Shown here piece by piece: positions 18,181 to 26,819 of a stretch of DNA of 64,000 nt. Every line of letters starts with the position of its first letter. Positions within the stretch are counted from its first letter, which is position 1. Below the pieces are notes generated by a model. The model was not told the origin of the DNA. It saw nothing but the letters and a program-made list of their open reading frames with translations, and made no database searches. The stretch comes from Variovorax sp. S12S4 (GTDB lineage: Bacteria; Pseudomonadota; Gammaproteobacteria; Burkholderiales; Burkholderiaceae_C): assembly GCF_023195515.1 (NCBI RefSeq), contig NZ_JALPKR020000002.1, forward strand, positions 2,085,001 through 2,149,000, given 5' to 3'. The position numbers and the translations under genes are program-made.

Positions 18181-19071
18181 CTACGGCGGATTTGCCGCAC
18201 GCGAGGCCGCGGCCTGCATGCGATGGAAACTGCGGAACTTGGTCGGCGGCATGCGCTTGTGCAGCAGGAACTGGCGGTTGAAGTTCGACACGTTGTTGAA
18301 GCCCACGTCCATGCAGACGTCGAGCACCGGTTTTTCGCTGCTGGTGAGCAGCTCGCAGGCGCGGCTGATGCGCAGGCGGTTCACATAGCGCACGAACGAC
18401 TGGCCCGTGTGCTTGCGGAAAGAGCGCGAGAAGGCGCTCGGGCTCTGGCCCACCAGCTCGGCCAGCATCGGCTCGCGCAGGTCGTCGCCCAGGTTGGCCG
18501 CGATGTGCGCCAGCACGTTGTTGATGGCGTGCGACATGAAGGCCTTGGGATCGGGCTTGAACGCCGGGCTCGCGAGCCGCTGGCGATCATTGCTGCCCTC
18601 CAGCAATTCGAGCAGCGACAGCAGCAGGATCACCCGCCGCAGTCCGCGTGCTTCGAGCAGCGCTTCCATGATCGGCTTGGCCGTGATGGCTGTTTCCGCC
18701 GAGAAGAGAAGGCCCGAGCCGGCCTCGGCCAGCAGCGGGCCGATGCGGGCGAACTCCGGAAAGGTGCCCGCCATTCGGTCGACCAGCCCGGCCGGAAACT
18801 GGATCACGATACCGCGCCGCTCGACATTCTGGCCCGCGGGCACGTCGCTGATCCAGTTGTGCGGCAGGTCGGGGCCCATCAGCACCAGGTTGCCCGGCTC
18901 GAAGTGGCCGACGTGGTCGCCCACGAAGTACACGCCGCGCGTTTCCACGATCAGCTGGATTTCGTACTCGGGATGGAAATGCCAGCGCACCGTGCGATAC
19001 GGATAGCCGTGGGCCCAGGCGGTGAACGATTCATCTCCGCGGACTTCGACGATTTCCAGATCGGGTTGCAT
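18181..19071 (-). CDS. AraC-family transcriptional regulator
   Basis: 296 residues. An N-terminal cupin ligand domain (about 15-95, with HFHPEYEIQLI and GPDLPHNW) and a C-terminal double helix-turn-helix DNA-binding domain (about 195-290, with AFSRSFRKHTG and VGFNNVSNFNRQF). Located immediately upstream of the polyol transporter on the same strand, so it very likely activates that operon when the polyol is present. ATG 19071 gives a normal length. Divergent from the CoA transferase gene across 294 bp in which I recognise no clear site. Confidence 0.9.
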   Translation of the reverse strand: MQPDLEIVEVRGDESFTAWAHGYPYRTVRWHFHPEYEIQLIVETRGVYFVGDHVGHFEPGNLVLMGPDLPHNWISDVPAGQNVERRGIVIQFPAGLVDRMAGTFPEFARIGPLLAEAGSGLLFSAETAITAKPIMEALLEARGLRRVILLLSLLELLEGSNDRQRLASPAFKPDPKAFMSHAINNVLAHIAANLGDDLREPMLAELVGQSPSAFSRSFRKHTGQSFVRYVNRLRISRACELLTSSEKPVLDVCMDVGFNNVSNFNRQFLLHKRMPPTKFRSFHRMQAAASRAANPP

Positions 19072-19365
19072 GGCGTTTTCTCGTCTCCTTGTTGTGGCTT
19101 GCAGCGTATGGCAGTGGGCGGACTGTACGAATCGCCCCGGACGTCCACAACCAGAGATAGAAGCCGAGATTGATACTTTTTTGACTTTCAAGCGAGCCGC
19201 AACGAGAAGGCATTGCGGTGCAGCAAGCCCCTTTCTCCTCGGGGAGAGCGCTTCTTGCGGTGCGATTGCTGCACTGCGGAAAACACGGGAGAGGCCGTGT
19301 CAAGAATTCATAGGTGTTTTCCCGCCCCACGAGCGCTGCCCGGCGCCACGGCACACTCGGGCGTC

Positions 19366-20622
19366 ATGACCAACACCTCTTCTTCGCCCGCCGGGCCAAC
19401 AGCCGCCGGCCCCTTGGCCGGCCTCAAGGTCGTCGAGCTCGGGCAGCTCATCGCCGGGCCTTTCGCGGCACGCACGCTGGCCGATTTCGGCGCCGAGGTC
19501 ATCAAGATCGAGCCGCCCGGGGCGGGCGATCCGCTGCGCACGTGGCGGCTGCTGAAAGACGGCACCTCGGTCTGGTGGCAGGTGCAGTCGCGCAACAAGC
19601 GCTCGCTGGCGCTCGACTTGCGCCAGGCCGAGGCACAGGCCATCGTGCGGCAGCTGGCCGCCGAGGCCGACGTGCTGATCGAGAACTTCCGCCCCGGCGC
19701 AATGGAAGGCTGGGGCCTGGGGCCCGACGAGCTCCTGGCCGCGAACCCTGCGCTCGTGATGCTGCGCATCAGCGGCTACGGCCAGACCGGCCCCTACCGC
19801 GACCGCCCGGGCTTCGGCGTGGTGGCCGAGGCCATGGGCGGGCTGCGCCACCTCACGGGCGAACCGGGGCGCGTGCCGGTGCGGGTGGGCGTTTCCATCG
19901 GCGACACGCTGGCTTCATTGCACGGCGTGATCGGCGTGCTCATGGCCATGCAGCACCGCCACGCCACGGTGAGCGCCGAATATCCCAAAGGCAGGGGGCA
20001 AGTGGTGGACGTGGCGCTCTACGAGGCCGTCTTCAACTGCATGGAAAGCCTGCTGCCCGAATACAGCGCGTTCGGTGCGGTGCGCGAGGCGGCCGGCAGC
20101 GCGTTGCCCGGCATTGCACCCACCAACGCCTACCGCTGCGCCGACGGCGGCTATGCCATCGTGGCGGGCAACGGCGACAGCATCTTCCGCCGGCTGATGG
20201 AATGCATCGGCCGGCCGGACCTCGCCGCCGATCCGGCGCTGGCCGGCAACACCGGCAGGGTGACGCAGGTGGAAATGCTCGATGCCGCCATTGGCGATTG
20301 GGCCGCGCAGCGCACGGTCGACGAGGTGCTTGCCGCACTCGATGCGGCGCACGTGCCGGCCGGCCGCATCTACACCATCGCCGACATTGCGGCCGACCCG
20401 CACTACGCCGCGCGCGGCATGCTGCAGCAGGTGCGCATGGCGGACGGCAGCACGCTGGCCGTGCCGGGCTTCGTGCCCAAGCTGTCGCTCACGCCGGCCG
20501 GCCACCGGCACAACGCGCCTGCGCTAGGCGCGGACACCGATGCCGTGCTGAAGGAGATCGGCCTGAGCGCAGAGCAGATCGCCGCGCTCCACGAACGCGG
20601 GATCGTCGGATCTCCTTCGTGA
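19366..20622 (+). CDS. CaiB/BaiF family (class III) CoA transferase
   Basis: Moves CoA between acyl groups, typically onto a carboxylic acid from a donor acyl-CoA. 418 residues. N-terminal family blocks LKVVELGQLIAGPFAARTLADFGAEVIKIE-like (about 21-50), ENFRPGAMEGWGLGP and RISGYGQTGPYRDRPGFG are clear. The long proline/serine-rich first 18 residues are unusual but start cleanly at ATG 19366. Single gene, convergent with the acyl-CoA-binding protein, ending in dispersed repeat copy B. Acid substrate unknown. Confidence 0.9.
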   Translation: MTNTSSSPAGPTAAGPLAGLKVVELGQLIAGPFAARTLADFGAEVIKIEPPGAGDPLRTWRLLKDGTSVWWQVQSRNKRSLALDLRQAEAQAIVRQLAAEADVLIENFRPGAMEGWGLGPDELLAANPALVMLRISGYGQTGPYRDRPGFGVVAEAMGGLRHLTGEPGRVPVRVGVSIGDTLASLHGVIGVLMAMQHRHATVSAEYPKGRGQVVDVALYEAVFNCMESLLPEYSAFGAVREAAGSALPGIAPTNAYRCADGGYAIVAGNGDSIFRRLMECIGRPDLAADPALAGNTGRVTQVEMLDAAIGDWAAQRTVDEVLAALDAAHVPAGRIYTIADIAADPHYAARGMLQQVRMADGSTLAVPGFVPKLSLTPAGHRHNAPALGADTDAVLKEIGLSAEQIAALHERGIVGSPS

Positions 20623-20714
20623 AACATCGCGGAACCGGCTTTGCCGGGCCGCTGGTGTTGCCCCCGGTAGGGGTTGGCGAAGCGACACGAAGTGCGCGAA
20701 GACTGGGGAGAGCC
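20621..20714 (+). repeat. Dispersed ~95-bp repeat, copy B
   Basis: Occupies the whole gap between the convergent CoA transferase and acyl-CoA-binding protein genes and touches both stop codons. Same core as copies A and C (GCGGAACCGGCTTTGCCGGG, then AGCGACACGAAGTGCGCG). It may serve as a bidirectional transcript end because nothing else separates the genes. Confidence 0.78.
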
Positions 20715-20971
20715 TAGTTCCGCAGCGACTCGATCAGATCGATGTACTTCTGCTTGGCCTCATCGGCACTCAAGCCCTTTTGCGCGGTCCATGCGTCCCA
20801 CTTGGCGCGGGCGACGATGTCGCTGAAGCTGGGCTTCTTGGCGGTGTTGTCGCCTTCGGTGGCCTGCTTGAACAGGCCATAGATCTTGAGCAGCGTCGGG
20901 TTGTCGGGGCGCTCGGCCAGCAGCTTGGAGTTGGCTTGGGCGGCTTCGAATTGGGCATTGAGGTCGGACAT
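20714..20971 (-). CDS. Acyl-CoA-binding protein
   Basis: 85-residue four-helix ACBP, the normal size. Binds medium- and long-chain acyl-CoA esters in the cytoplasm as a carrier or buffer. Family features: LYGLFKQATEGD-like block (IYGLFKQATEGD, about 30-41), ARAKWDAWTAQKG (about 54-66) with the conserved Lys/Trp pattern, and AKQKYIDLIE at the end. Such genes occur sporadically in betaproteobacteria. It sits in a lipid/PHA neighbourhood with CoA transferase, phasin and thioesterase. Confidence 0.93.
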   Translation of the reverse strand: MSDLNAQFEAAQANSKLLAERPDNPTLLKIYGLFKQATEGDNTAKKPSFSDIVARAKWDAWTAQKGLSADEAKQKYIDLIESLRN

Positions 20972-21045
20972 GGGCGGTCTGTTGAAAAGCGAAGAGTACG
21001 CATCTTAAGTGGCGCGGTACCTGCGGGTACCAGCCGTCCGCCGCG

Positions 21046-21894
21046 TCAGTCCGAGAGTCCCGCCCGCGCCAGTTCCACGTCCAGCCGTTCCTTCGCATCC
21101 ACCGGCTCCAGCGCCGCGGCCTTTTCGTACAGCTGCGTGGCCTCGCCCATGCGCGCGTCGCCATGCAGCATGAGCAGCGCGCGGCCGTATTCCATCAGCG
21201 CGCTGGCTGAATGGGGGTTCAGCGCAAGGCCGCGCTCGAACAGCTCGACCGATGCTTCGGCCCGCACGCCGTAGGTCATGCGCCCGACCAGCGCGCCCAC
21301 CTTGTCGATCACCTCGGCATGGAAGGCGGCCAATGCGATGTGCGCGTCGGCGTGGTCCGGCTGCAGCTCGATCACGCGTTCGAGCGCGCCCTTGAGCTTG
21401 CTGCCCAGGCCTTGCGCCAGCGCGCGCGCCACGCTGATGCCCTGGCTGTAGCGGCCGAGCGCGTAGGCCTGCCAGTAAAGCGCCTGGCAGTTGTCGGGCT
21501 CGGCGGTGGCCTGCGCGCCGGCGCGTTCGATGACCTGGCGGAACATCGAAAGCCGCACCGATTCGCGGGGCTCGAGATAGTTGGCGTAGATGGCGGTGGC
21601 CTGGTTGGCCAGCACCAGCCCCTCGGGTCCGTGCAGCAGGCCGAGCGCGGCGGCGCGCTCGAACTCCCCGCTGTGGTACAGCGCCCAGCCGTCGGCGAGC
21701 GGATGTTCCCTCTCCGGCGGCGGCAAGGGGTGCCCCGCATGAAGGCGCGGCCACTGCGCCAGCGCCGTGCTCGCGTCGTAGCGCGGCACGTCGGCGTAGG
21801 GCAGCGGCGTCCAGGGTTCCGCCGGTGCCGCCGCGGCCACGGGGCCGGCGGACATCAGCGAAAGCGGTTTGAAGTCTGGGTGGGGCATGGTCAT
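21046..21894 (-). CDS. TPR-like repeat protein of unknown function
   Basis: 282 residues. After a Pro/Ala-rich N-terminal 60 residues it shows helical pairs with tetratricopeptide character: LADGWALYHSGEFERAAALGLLHG, ALERVIELQPDHADAHIALAAFHAE-like, and ELFERGLALNPHSASALMEYGRAL-like. No signal peptide. Its ATG directly follows the TAG stop of the TetR gene (TAGATG-type junction, no gap), so the two are co-expressed and the protein may be the main target or partner of that regulator. Function unknown. Confidence 0.75.
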   Translation of the reverse strand: MTMPHPDFKPLSLMSAGPVAAAAPAEPWTPLPYADVPRYDASTALAQWPRLHAGHPLPPPEREHPLADGWALYHSGEFERAAALGLLHGPEGLVLANQATAIYANYLEPRESVRLSMFRQVIERAGAQATAEPDNCQALYWQAYALGRYSQGISVARALAQGLGSKLKGALERVIELQPDHADAHIALAAFHAEVIDKVGALVGRMTYGVRAEASVELFERGLALNPHSASALMEYGRALLMLHGDARMGEATQLYEKAAALEPVDAKERLDVELARAGLSD

Positions 21895-22599
21895 CTAGGC
21901 CGCCAGATCGATGGGTGCAACCGACGGCGCGTCGCTTGCCGGATCTTCGCCGCTGTAGGCGTTGCTGAGTGTCAGCAAATGCCTCCGCTGGTCTCTCCCG
22001 AGGTAGGGCGCGAGCAGGTGGAGCGTGTGCTGGCCGCCGCGCATCAGCGCGCCCTGCGCATGCGCGGGTTCGAGCGCCTCGCGCGGATTGCGCACGTATT
22101 CGTAGCTCAGCCAGTAGGTCAGCACCACCACCATGCTCTGCGCCAGCGTGTCGACCTCGTGGGCGTCGATGTCGAGGTGGCCGGCCCGGCTCAGCCCCGC
22201 GATGAGCACGCGGATGGCGCGCGCCTTGTTCTTCAGCACCAGCTGGAACTGCGTCTCCAGGTGCCGGTTCTTGCTGAGCAGGTCGTTCAGGTCGCGGTAG
22301 AGAAAGCGGTAGCGCCAGATCAGCTCGAACAGGCTGTGCATGAAGAACCAGGCGTCTTCCACGTCGTGCACGCCCTCGCTGGCATGCAGGAGCTCGTTGA
22401 GCTCGGCCTCGTAGCTCTCGTAGAGCTTGTTGATCAGCTCTTCCTTGGCGGGGTAGTGGTAGTAGAGATTGCCGGGACTGATGTTGAGCTCGCCCGCCAC
22501 CAGCGTGGTGGAGACGTTCGGCTCGCCGAAGCGGTTGAACAGCTCCAGTGCGGCTTCGAGAATGCGTTGCGCTGTGCGGCGTGGCGCCTTCTTGGCCAT
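21895..22599 (-). CDS. TetR-family transcriptional regulator
   Basis: 234 residues. N-terminal helix-turn-helix (about 10-55): AQRILEAALELFNRFGEPNVS then LNISPGNLYYHYPAKEELI, the classic TetR recognition pattern. The C-terminal ligand domain is long and aromatic, resembling regulators of lipid or PHA genes (the NLYYHYPAKEEL form is common in that group). A GTCCCC/GGGGAC inverted repeat lies 5 bases upstream of the ATG and is a likely self-operator. Translationally adjacent to the TPR gene. Ligand unknown. Confidence 0.88.
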   Translation of the reverse strand: MAKKAPRRTAQRILEAALELFNRFGEPNVSTTLVAGELNISPGNLYYHYPAKEELINKLYESYEAELNELLHASEGVHDVEDAWFFMHSLFELIWRYRFLYRDLNDLLSKNRHLETQFQLVLKNKARAIRVLIAGLSRAGHLDIDAHEVDTLAQSMVVVLTYWLSYEYVRNPREALEPAHAQGALMRGGQHTLHLLAPYLGRDQRRHLLTLSNAYSGEDPASDAPSVAPIDLAA

Positions 22600-22603
22600 G
22601 TCA

Positions 22604-22629
22604 GTCCCCGTTTTGTCTCTTGTGGGGAC
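22604..22629. promoter_or_regulatory. Candidate TetR operator
   Basis: Inverted repeat with perfect 6-bp arms GTCCCC and GGGGAC separated by 14 bases, ending 5 bases upstream of the TetR ATG at 22599. Position and symmetry fit autorepression by a TetR dimer. Not tested against other sites in the window. Confidence 0.4.
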
Positions 22630-22673
22630 ACTCTAGCCTATGTACACCGCACCTTGAACTGAGCAGGGCAAAG

Positions 22674-22708
22674 TTTTGCGGCAGCGTGCGTTGTGCAGTG
22701 CCGCAAAA
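22674..22708 (-). terminator. Hairpin downstream of phasin gene
   Basis: Perfect 10-bp arms TTTTGCGGCA and TGCCGCAAAA with a 15-base loop, 38 bases after the phasin stop. Read on the minus strand the stem ends in TTTT-like bases (GCAAAAC), a modest terminator. The arms resemble those of the 3646-3666 inverted repeat (TTTGCGG/CCGCAAA), so a shared operator or repeat is an alternative. Confidence 0.4.
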
Positions 22709-22746
22709 GAAGGGGTGGCTACCCCGCGATGGCCGGCTGGGCTTGC

Positions 22747-23250
22747 CTAGCCGGCCTTGGTGCTGCGCCGCACGGTCTTCTTGGGGGCGGCAGCGGGCGC
22801 CGCACTGCGGCCCGCGGTCTTGCGGCTTGCCCGCGCGGGGGCGGCGGCCGGTTTTTTCTCGCTGCGCTGCAGCTCGGCCTCGAGCGCCGCCACGCGGGCC
22901 TGCAGCGCGGCATAGTCCGCAGCCGAAGGCAGGCCCAGCTTTTCAAGGGCGCGCGCCACGCGCTCTTCGAAGATGTTTTCGAGCTTGCCCCACTGGCCCG
23001 CGGCCTTGGTGCCGAATTCGCTCGCAAAGCCGGCCATGCGCGTTTGTGCCTGCGCAAGCGTTTCCTCGGCGGCGGCCTGGGTCTTCTTCTGCATGCCGGC
23101 GCCGTCTTTCACCAGCGCCTCGAAAGCCTTGCTGCCTTCCTGCTGCATCTTGGCAAAGGCACCGAGCCCCGCCAGCCAGATCTGCTGCGCGGAATCCTTG
23201 ATGCGGTCGGCGCCCTTGTTGTTGCCGTTTTCGTCGTCCTGGGTAGCCAT
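22747..23250 (-). CDS. Phasin, PHA granule-associated protein (PhaI/PhaF family)
   Basis: 167 residues. Coats polyhydroxyalkanoate granules. The N-terminal half carries the family block QQIWLAGLGAFAKMQQEG (about 22-39) and a long amphipathic helix; a heptad-like segment near 113-130 (LQARVAALEAELQ) suggests oligomerisation. The C-terminus is a Lys/Ala/Pro-rich, histone-H1-like tail (KKPAAAPARASRKTAG and more) as in PhaF-type phasins that bind DNA and help granule segregation. Own transcription unit, followed by a hairpin at 22674-22708. Confidence 0.9.
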   Translation of the reverse strand: MATQDDENGNNKGADRIKDSAQQIWLAGLGAFAKMQQEGSKAFEALVKDGAGMQKKTQAAAEETLAQAQTRMAGFASEFGTKAAGQWGKLENIFEERVARALEKLGLPSAADYAALQARVAALEAELQRSEKKPAAAPARASRKTAGRSAAPAAAPKKTVRRSTKAG

Positions 23251-23343
23251 GCGGAATGTTCCTGTGAAAACAATCGGGCTACTCTAGCCGCAAGAGGCCT
23301 CTGCCTTTAGAGCTTCACGTCTATGAGCGCAGCCTTGGCGGGG

Positions 23344-23790
23344 CTACGCTTTTCCGGCTGCGCGGCTTGCGTCCAGGTGGGCCTTGGCCCGTTCGGCCAG
23401 CGCCATTTCGCCCGGGGTGCCCGGCACATACGCCTGCACCGGCAGCGGCCGGCCGTGCGAGTCGACCGAGACGAAGACGATCAGGCATTCGGTCGTCTTG
23501 TCCATCGTGCCGCCCTTCATGTCGCCGCTGCGAACCTCCACCGAGATGTTCATGCTGGTGGTGCCGGTGTAGGCCAGGCGGGCCTCCACCTCGACCAGGT
23601 CGCCGATCATGATCGGGTGGTGAAAGCGGATGCTGCCGATGAAGGCCGTCACGCAGTAGCGCTTGGCCCAGCTGGTGGCGCAGGCGTAGCCGGCTTCGTC
23701 GATCCACTTCATGACGGTGCCGCCATGAACCTTGCCGCCGAAGTTGACGGTGCTGGGCTCGGCCAGAAATCGAAGTGTGATGGAGGACAT
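23344..23790 (-). CDS. Hotdog-fold acyl-CoA thioesterase (YciA/BFIT type)
   Basis: Hydrolyses acyl-CoA to free acid and CoA. 148 residues, a single hotdog domain. Signature: NFGGKVHGGTVMKWIDEAGYACA (about 16-38), containing the conserved Gly-Gly and acidic catalytic residue, followed by FHHPIMIGDLVEVEA. Hexameric cytoplasmic enzymes in this group accept a broad range of acyl-CoAs. ATG 23790 overlaps a weak Shine-Dalgarno. No operon partner; lies between the phasin and the LysR regulator. Confidence 0.9.
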   Translation of the reverse strand: MSSITLRFLAEPSTVNFGGKVHGGTVMKWIDEAGYACATSWAKRYCVTAFIGSIRFHHPIMIGDLVEVEARLAYTGTTSMNISVEVRSGDMKGGTMDKTTECLIVFVSVDSHGRPLPVQAYVPGTPGEMALAERAKAHLDASRAAGKA

Positions 23791-23883
23791 GCGCCGCCTT
23801 TTCGTGGGCTGTGTTGGTGGGAGTCCCGATTATGCGAGCGCCCGGCCCCGCAAATGCGCGCCGCCGGTCGGCGCCGCGCACGC

Positions 23884-24780
23884 TCAGCCCCCGCCGAACA
23901 GTTCTGCCAGCGTGCGCCGGAGCCATGCGTTGCCGGCGTCCGCATGGAACCGCTCGTGCCAGTGCTGCTTCACGGCATAGGCCGGTAACTCGAAGGGAGG
24001 CTCCAGCAGCTTCACTGGCTCCTGTGTGGCCAGCACCTTTCCAAGGATGCTGGGCACGATCACGATGAGTTCGGTGTGCGCCACGATGCGCGCCACGCTC
24101 AGGAAGCTCGAAAGGCTGGTCACCACGTTGCGCCTGAGACCCAGCCGCGCAATGGTCTTGTCGACAATGGCGTGGCCCGTGCCCGACGAGGCCACCACCG
24201 CATGCGCCTCGGTCTCGAAGCGCCTGCGCGTGAGCCGCTCGCCGATGCGCGGATGGTTGCGCGCCGCCAGGCAGACGAAGTTCTGCATGAAGAGCGTCTG
24301 CTGGTAAAAGCCCGCGTCGAGCTGCGGCATGAAGCCCACCGCTAGGTCGACGGCACCGTCTTCCAGCCGCCGGCCGCTGTCGGTCGAGATGATCTCGGTT
24401 TCGATGCGCACCCCCGGCGCCGCATGCCGCAGATGGTCGAGCAGCCCCGGCAGCAGCACCACCTCGCTGATGTCGGTCATGCAGATGCGAAAGCTGCGCG
24501 CCGCGGTGGCCGGGTCGAAGCTGGCGCGCCCGCCCTTGGCCCGGTTCAGGCGGTCGAGGATGTCCAGCACCAGCGGCTGAATCTGCCGCGCGTAAGGCGT
24601 GGGCTCCATGCCGCGCGAGGTGCGCACGAACAGCTTGTCGCCGAAATGCGTTCGCAGCCGCGCCAGCGCCGTGCTGGCCGCCGACTGGGAGATGTCGAGA
24701 CGCTCGGCCGCGCTCGAGACGTTGGCCGTCTTGTAGACCTCGTCGAAAACCAGCAGCCATTCGAGATCGAGCTGGGCCAT
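23884..24780 (-). CDS. LysR-family regulator of the gentisate cluster
   Basis: 298 residues. N-terminal winged helix-turn-helix (about 5-64: LLVFDEVYKTANVSSAAERL, SQSAASTALARLR) and a C-terminal substrate-binding fold. Start ATG 24780 chosen because it gives the standard LysR N-terminus. Divergent from the gentisate dioxygenase gene across 148 bp, the usual arrangement for a LysR activator of aromatic catabolism. The inducer is probably 3-hydroxybenzoate or gentisate, by context only. Confidence 0.9.
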   Translation of the reverse strand: MAQLDLEWLLVFDEVYKTANVSSAAERLDISQSAASTALARLRTHFGDKLFVRTSRGMEPTPYARQIQPLVLDILDRLNRAKGGRASFDPATAARSFRICMTDISEVVLLPGLLDHLRHAAPGVRIETEIISTDSGRRLEDGAVDLAVGFMPQLDAGFYQQTLFMQNFVCLAARNHPRIGERLTRRRFETEAHAVVASSGTGHAIVDKTIARLGLRRNVVTSLSSFLSVARIVAHTELIVIVPSILGKVLATQEPVKLLEPPFELPAYAVKQHWHERFHADAGNAWLRRTLAELFGGG

Positions 24781-24928
24781 GAAGCATCTCCTCGGCAGCC
24801 AAATGAGGCCACCACTATCGAAAAACAGGATCGCAGCTATCGGCGTGGCTGCCTTGCGCCAATAGTAGTACCGGCGGAAGATAGCCGCTCCCCCGGAGAC
24901 AAAAGGCCGCGCCAAGGGCCCAACTGCC
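24781..24928. promoter_or_regulatory. Divergent control region, LysR / gentisate operon
   Basis: 148 bp between divergent starts. Two direct copies of CTATCG at 24815-24820 and 24837-24842 are spaced 22 bp (two helical turns), and GCTATC/GATAGC form a wider inverted pair. These are candidate LysR contacts. I could not identify a convincing -35/-10 pair. Confidence 0.35.
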
Positions 24929-26014
24929 ATGAATCCACCAGCCCAGAAACCAGCCGCCCCGGCCCACGCCAACGCCGCCGAGCGCCGCGACTACTACGAG
25001 CGCATCCGCCCGCTGAATCTCACGCCGCTGTGGGAGTCGCTGCACGCCCTGGTGCCGCGCGAGCCCACCACGCCGTGCGTGCCGGCGCTCTGGCGCTACG
25101 ACGAAATCCGCCCGCTGCTGATGGAATCGGCCGACCTCATCACGGCCGAAGAAGCAGTGCGCCGCGTGCTCGTGCTCGAAAACCCGGCGCTGCCCGGCAA
25201 CTCGTCGATCACCCAGTCGATCTACGCGGGCCTGCAGCTCATCATGCCGGGCGAGGTGGCGCCTTCGCACCGCCACGTGCAGTCGGCGCTGCGCTTCATC
25301 GTCGACGGCAAGGGCGCCTACACCACGGTGGGCGGCGAGCGCACCACCATGTACCCCGGCGACTTCATCATCACGCCTTCATGGGCCTGGCACGACCATG
25401 GCAACGAGGGCGTCGGCGGCACGGTGGAGCCGGTGGTGTGGCTCGACGGGCTGGACATTCCGATGCTGCGCTTCTTCGACGCCGGCTTTGCCGAGAACGA
25501 CGACGCCAAGGTGCAGCACGTGGCCCGCCCCGAGGGCAACAGCCTCGCGCGCTTCGGCCACAACATGGTGCCGGTGCGCCACGACCACGTGTCGCCCACC
25601 TCGCCGATCTTCAACTACCCCTATGCCCGCAGCCGCGAGGCGCTGGCTCTGCTGCAGAAGCAGGAAGCGCCCGATGCCTGGCTGGGCCACAAGCTGCGCT
25701 ACATCAACCCGTTGACCGGCGGTGCGCCGATGCCCACCATCGGCACCCACCTGCAACTGCTGCCCAAGGGCTTTGCAGGCAAGACGCACCGCGCCACCGA
25801 CGGCGCCGTCTACAGCGTGGTCGAGGGCCGCGGCACGGCACACATCGCCGGCCAGCGCTTCGAATTCGGCCCGTGCGACACCTTCGTCGTGCCGTCGTGG
25901 GCGCCGCTGCGCCTTTCGGCAGCAGGCGAAGACGTGGTGCTCTTCAGCTTCTCGGACCGTCCGGTGCAGCAGGCCATGGGCGTGCTGCGCGAAGCCTTTC
26001 TCGAAGACGCCTGA
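24929..26014 (+). CDS. Gentisate 1,2-dioxygenase
   Basis: Iron-dependent ring cleavage of gentisate to maleylpyruvate in the cytoplasm. 361 residues, bicupin. The N-terminal cupin has the ligand motif HRH (His114, His116) and WHDHG (His155/His157) for the active iron; the C-terminal cupin (about 265-345) has [16 protein letters not shown], with most metal ligands weakened, as is usual. The first 17 residues are Ala/Pro-rich. First gene of a plus-strand operon with the hydrolase and hydroxylase genes that supply and use its substrates. Confidence 0.94.
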   Translation: MNPPAQKPAAPAHANAAERRDYYERIRPLNLTPLWESLHALVPREPTTPCVPALWRYDEIRPLLMESADLITAEEAVRRVLVLENPALPGNSSITQSIYAGLQLIMPGEVAPSHRHVQSALRFIVDGKGAYTTVGGERTTMYPGDFIITPSWAWHDHGNEGVGGTVEPVVWLDGLDIPMLRFFDAGFAENDDAKVQHVARPEGNSLARFGHNMVPVRHDHVSPTSPIFNYPYARSREALALLQKQEAPDAWLGHKLRYINPLTGGAPMPTIGTHLQLLPKGFAGKTHRATDGAVYSVVEGRGTAHIAGQRFEFGPCDTFVVPSWAPLRLSAAGEDVVLFSFSDRPVQQAMGVLREAFLEDA

Positions 26015-26086
26015 AAGCCGGCCTCACTTCTTCCTTTTCTTTTCTTTTGTCTCGACCACGTGCCGCCCCGCGCGGCAGGAGCCCTC

Positions 26087-26791
26087 ATGTCCTTCGTCTT
26101 CACGCCTCCTTCCATTGTCGGCCTGCCCATCGTGGGTTCGAGCGACCTGTTTCCGGTGCGCCGCGTCTACTGCGTGGGCCGCAACTACGCGGCGCATGCG
26201 CGCGAGATGGGCTTCGACCCCGACCGCGAACCGCCGTTCTTCTTCTGCAAGCCCAACGACGACGCCTCGGTGGTGCCAGTGGCCGAAGGCGAAACCGGCG
26301 CCATTCCGTATCCGCCGCTCACCAGCAACTACCACTACGAAGCCGAACTCGTCGTGGCCATCGGCAAGGGCGGCAAGAACATCCCGGTGGAACAGGCGGC
26401 CAGCCATATCCACAGCTATGCCGTCGGGCTGGACATGACCCGCCGCGACCTGCAGATGAAAATGCGCGAAGCCGGCCGGCCGTGGGAAATCGGCAAGGCC
26501 TTCGACTTTTCGGCGCCCATTGCGCCGCTGCGCACGCTGGCCGACGTGGGCGAGATCAATGCCGGCGCCATCACGCTCGAGGTCGACGGCCAAGTGCGGC
26601 AGAACAGCGACATCACGCACCTGATCTGGTCGGTGAACGAGGTGATCGCCAATCTCTCGACGCTCTTCGCGCTGCAGCCCGGCGACCTGATCTTCACGGG
26701 TACGCCCGAAGGTGTGGGCGCGGTCAAGCCCGGTCAGACGCTCAAGGTGAGCATCGACAAGCTCCCCTCGCTCACCGTGCGCATCGATTGA
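26087..26791 (+). CDS. Fumarylacetoacetate hydrolase-family enzyme, probably fumarylpyruvate hydrolase
   Basis: 234 residues, FAH fold. Metal-binding pattern YHYEAELVVAIGKGG (Glu pair) with a downstream Asp in GLDMTRRDLQ and the conserved PGDLIFTGTPEGVG block. ATG 26087 gives the family N-terminus. Between gentisate dioxygenase and 3-hydroxybenzoate hydroxylase, it should split fumarylpyruvate into fumarate and pyruvate. A direct maleylpyruvate hydrolase role is possible because no maleylpyruvate isomerase (GST type) gene is seen in this operon. Confidence 0.9.
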   Translation: MSFVFTPPSIVGLPIVGSSDLFPVRRVYCVGRNYAAHAREMGFDPDREPPFFFCKPNDDASVVPVAEGETGAIPYPPLTSNYHYEAELVVAIGKGGKNIPVEQAASHIHSYAVGLDMTRRDLQMKMREAGRPWEIGKAFDFSAPIAPLRTLADVGEINAGAITLEVDGQVRQNSDITHLIWSVNEVIANLSTLFALQPGDLIFTGTPEGVGAVKPGQTLKVSIDKLPSLTVRID

Positions 26792-26819
26792 CGGAACGCC
26801 GCGCAGAAGAGGTCTTGCA

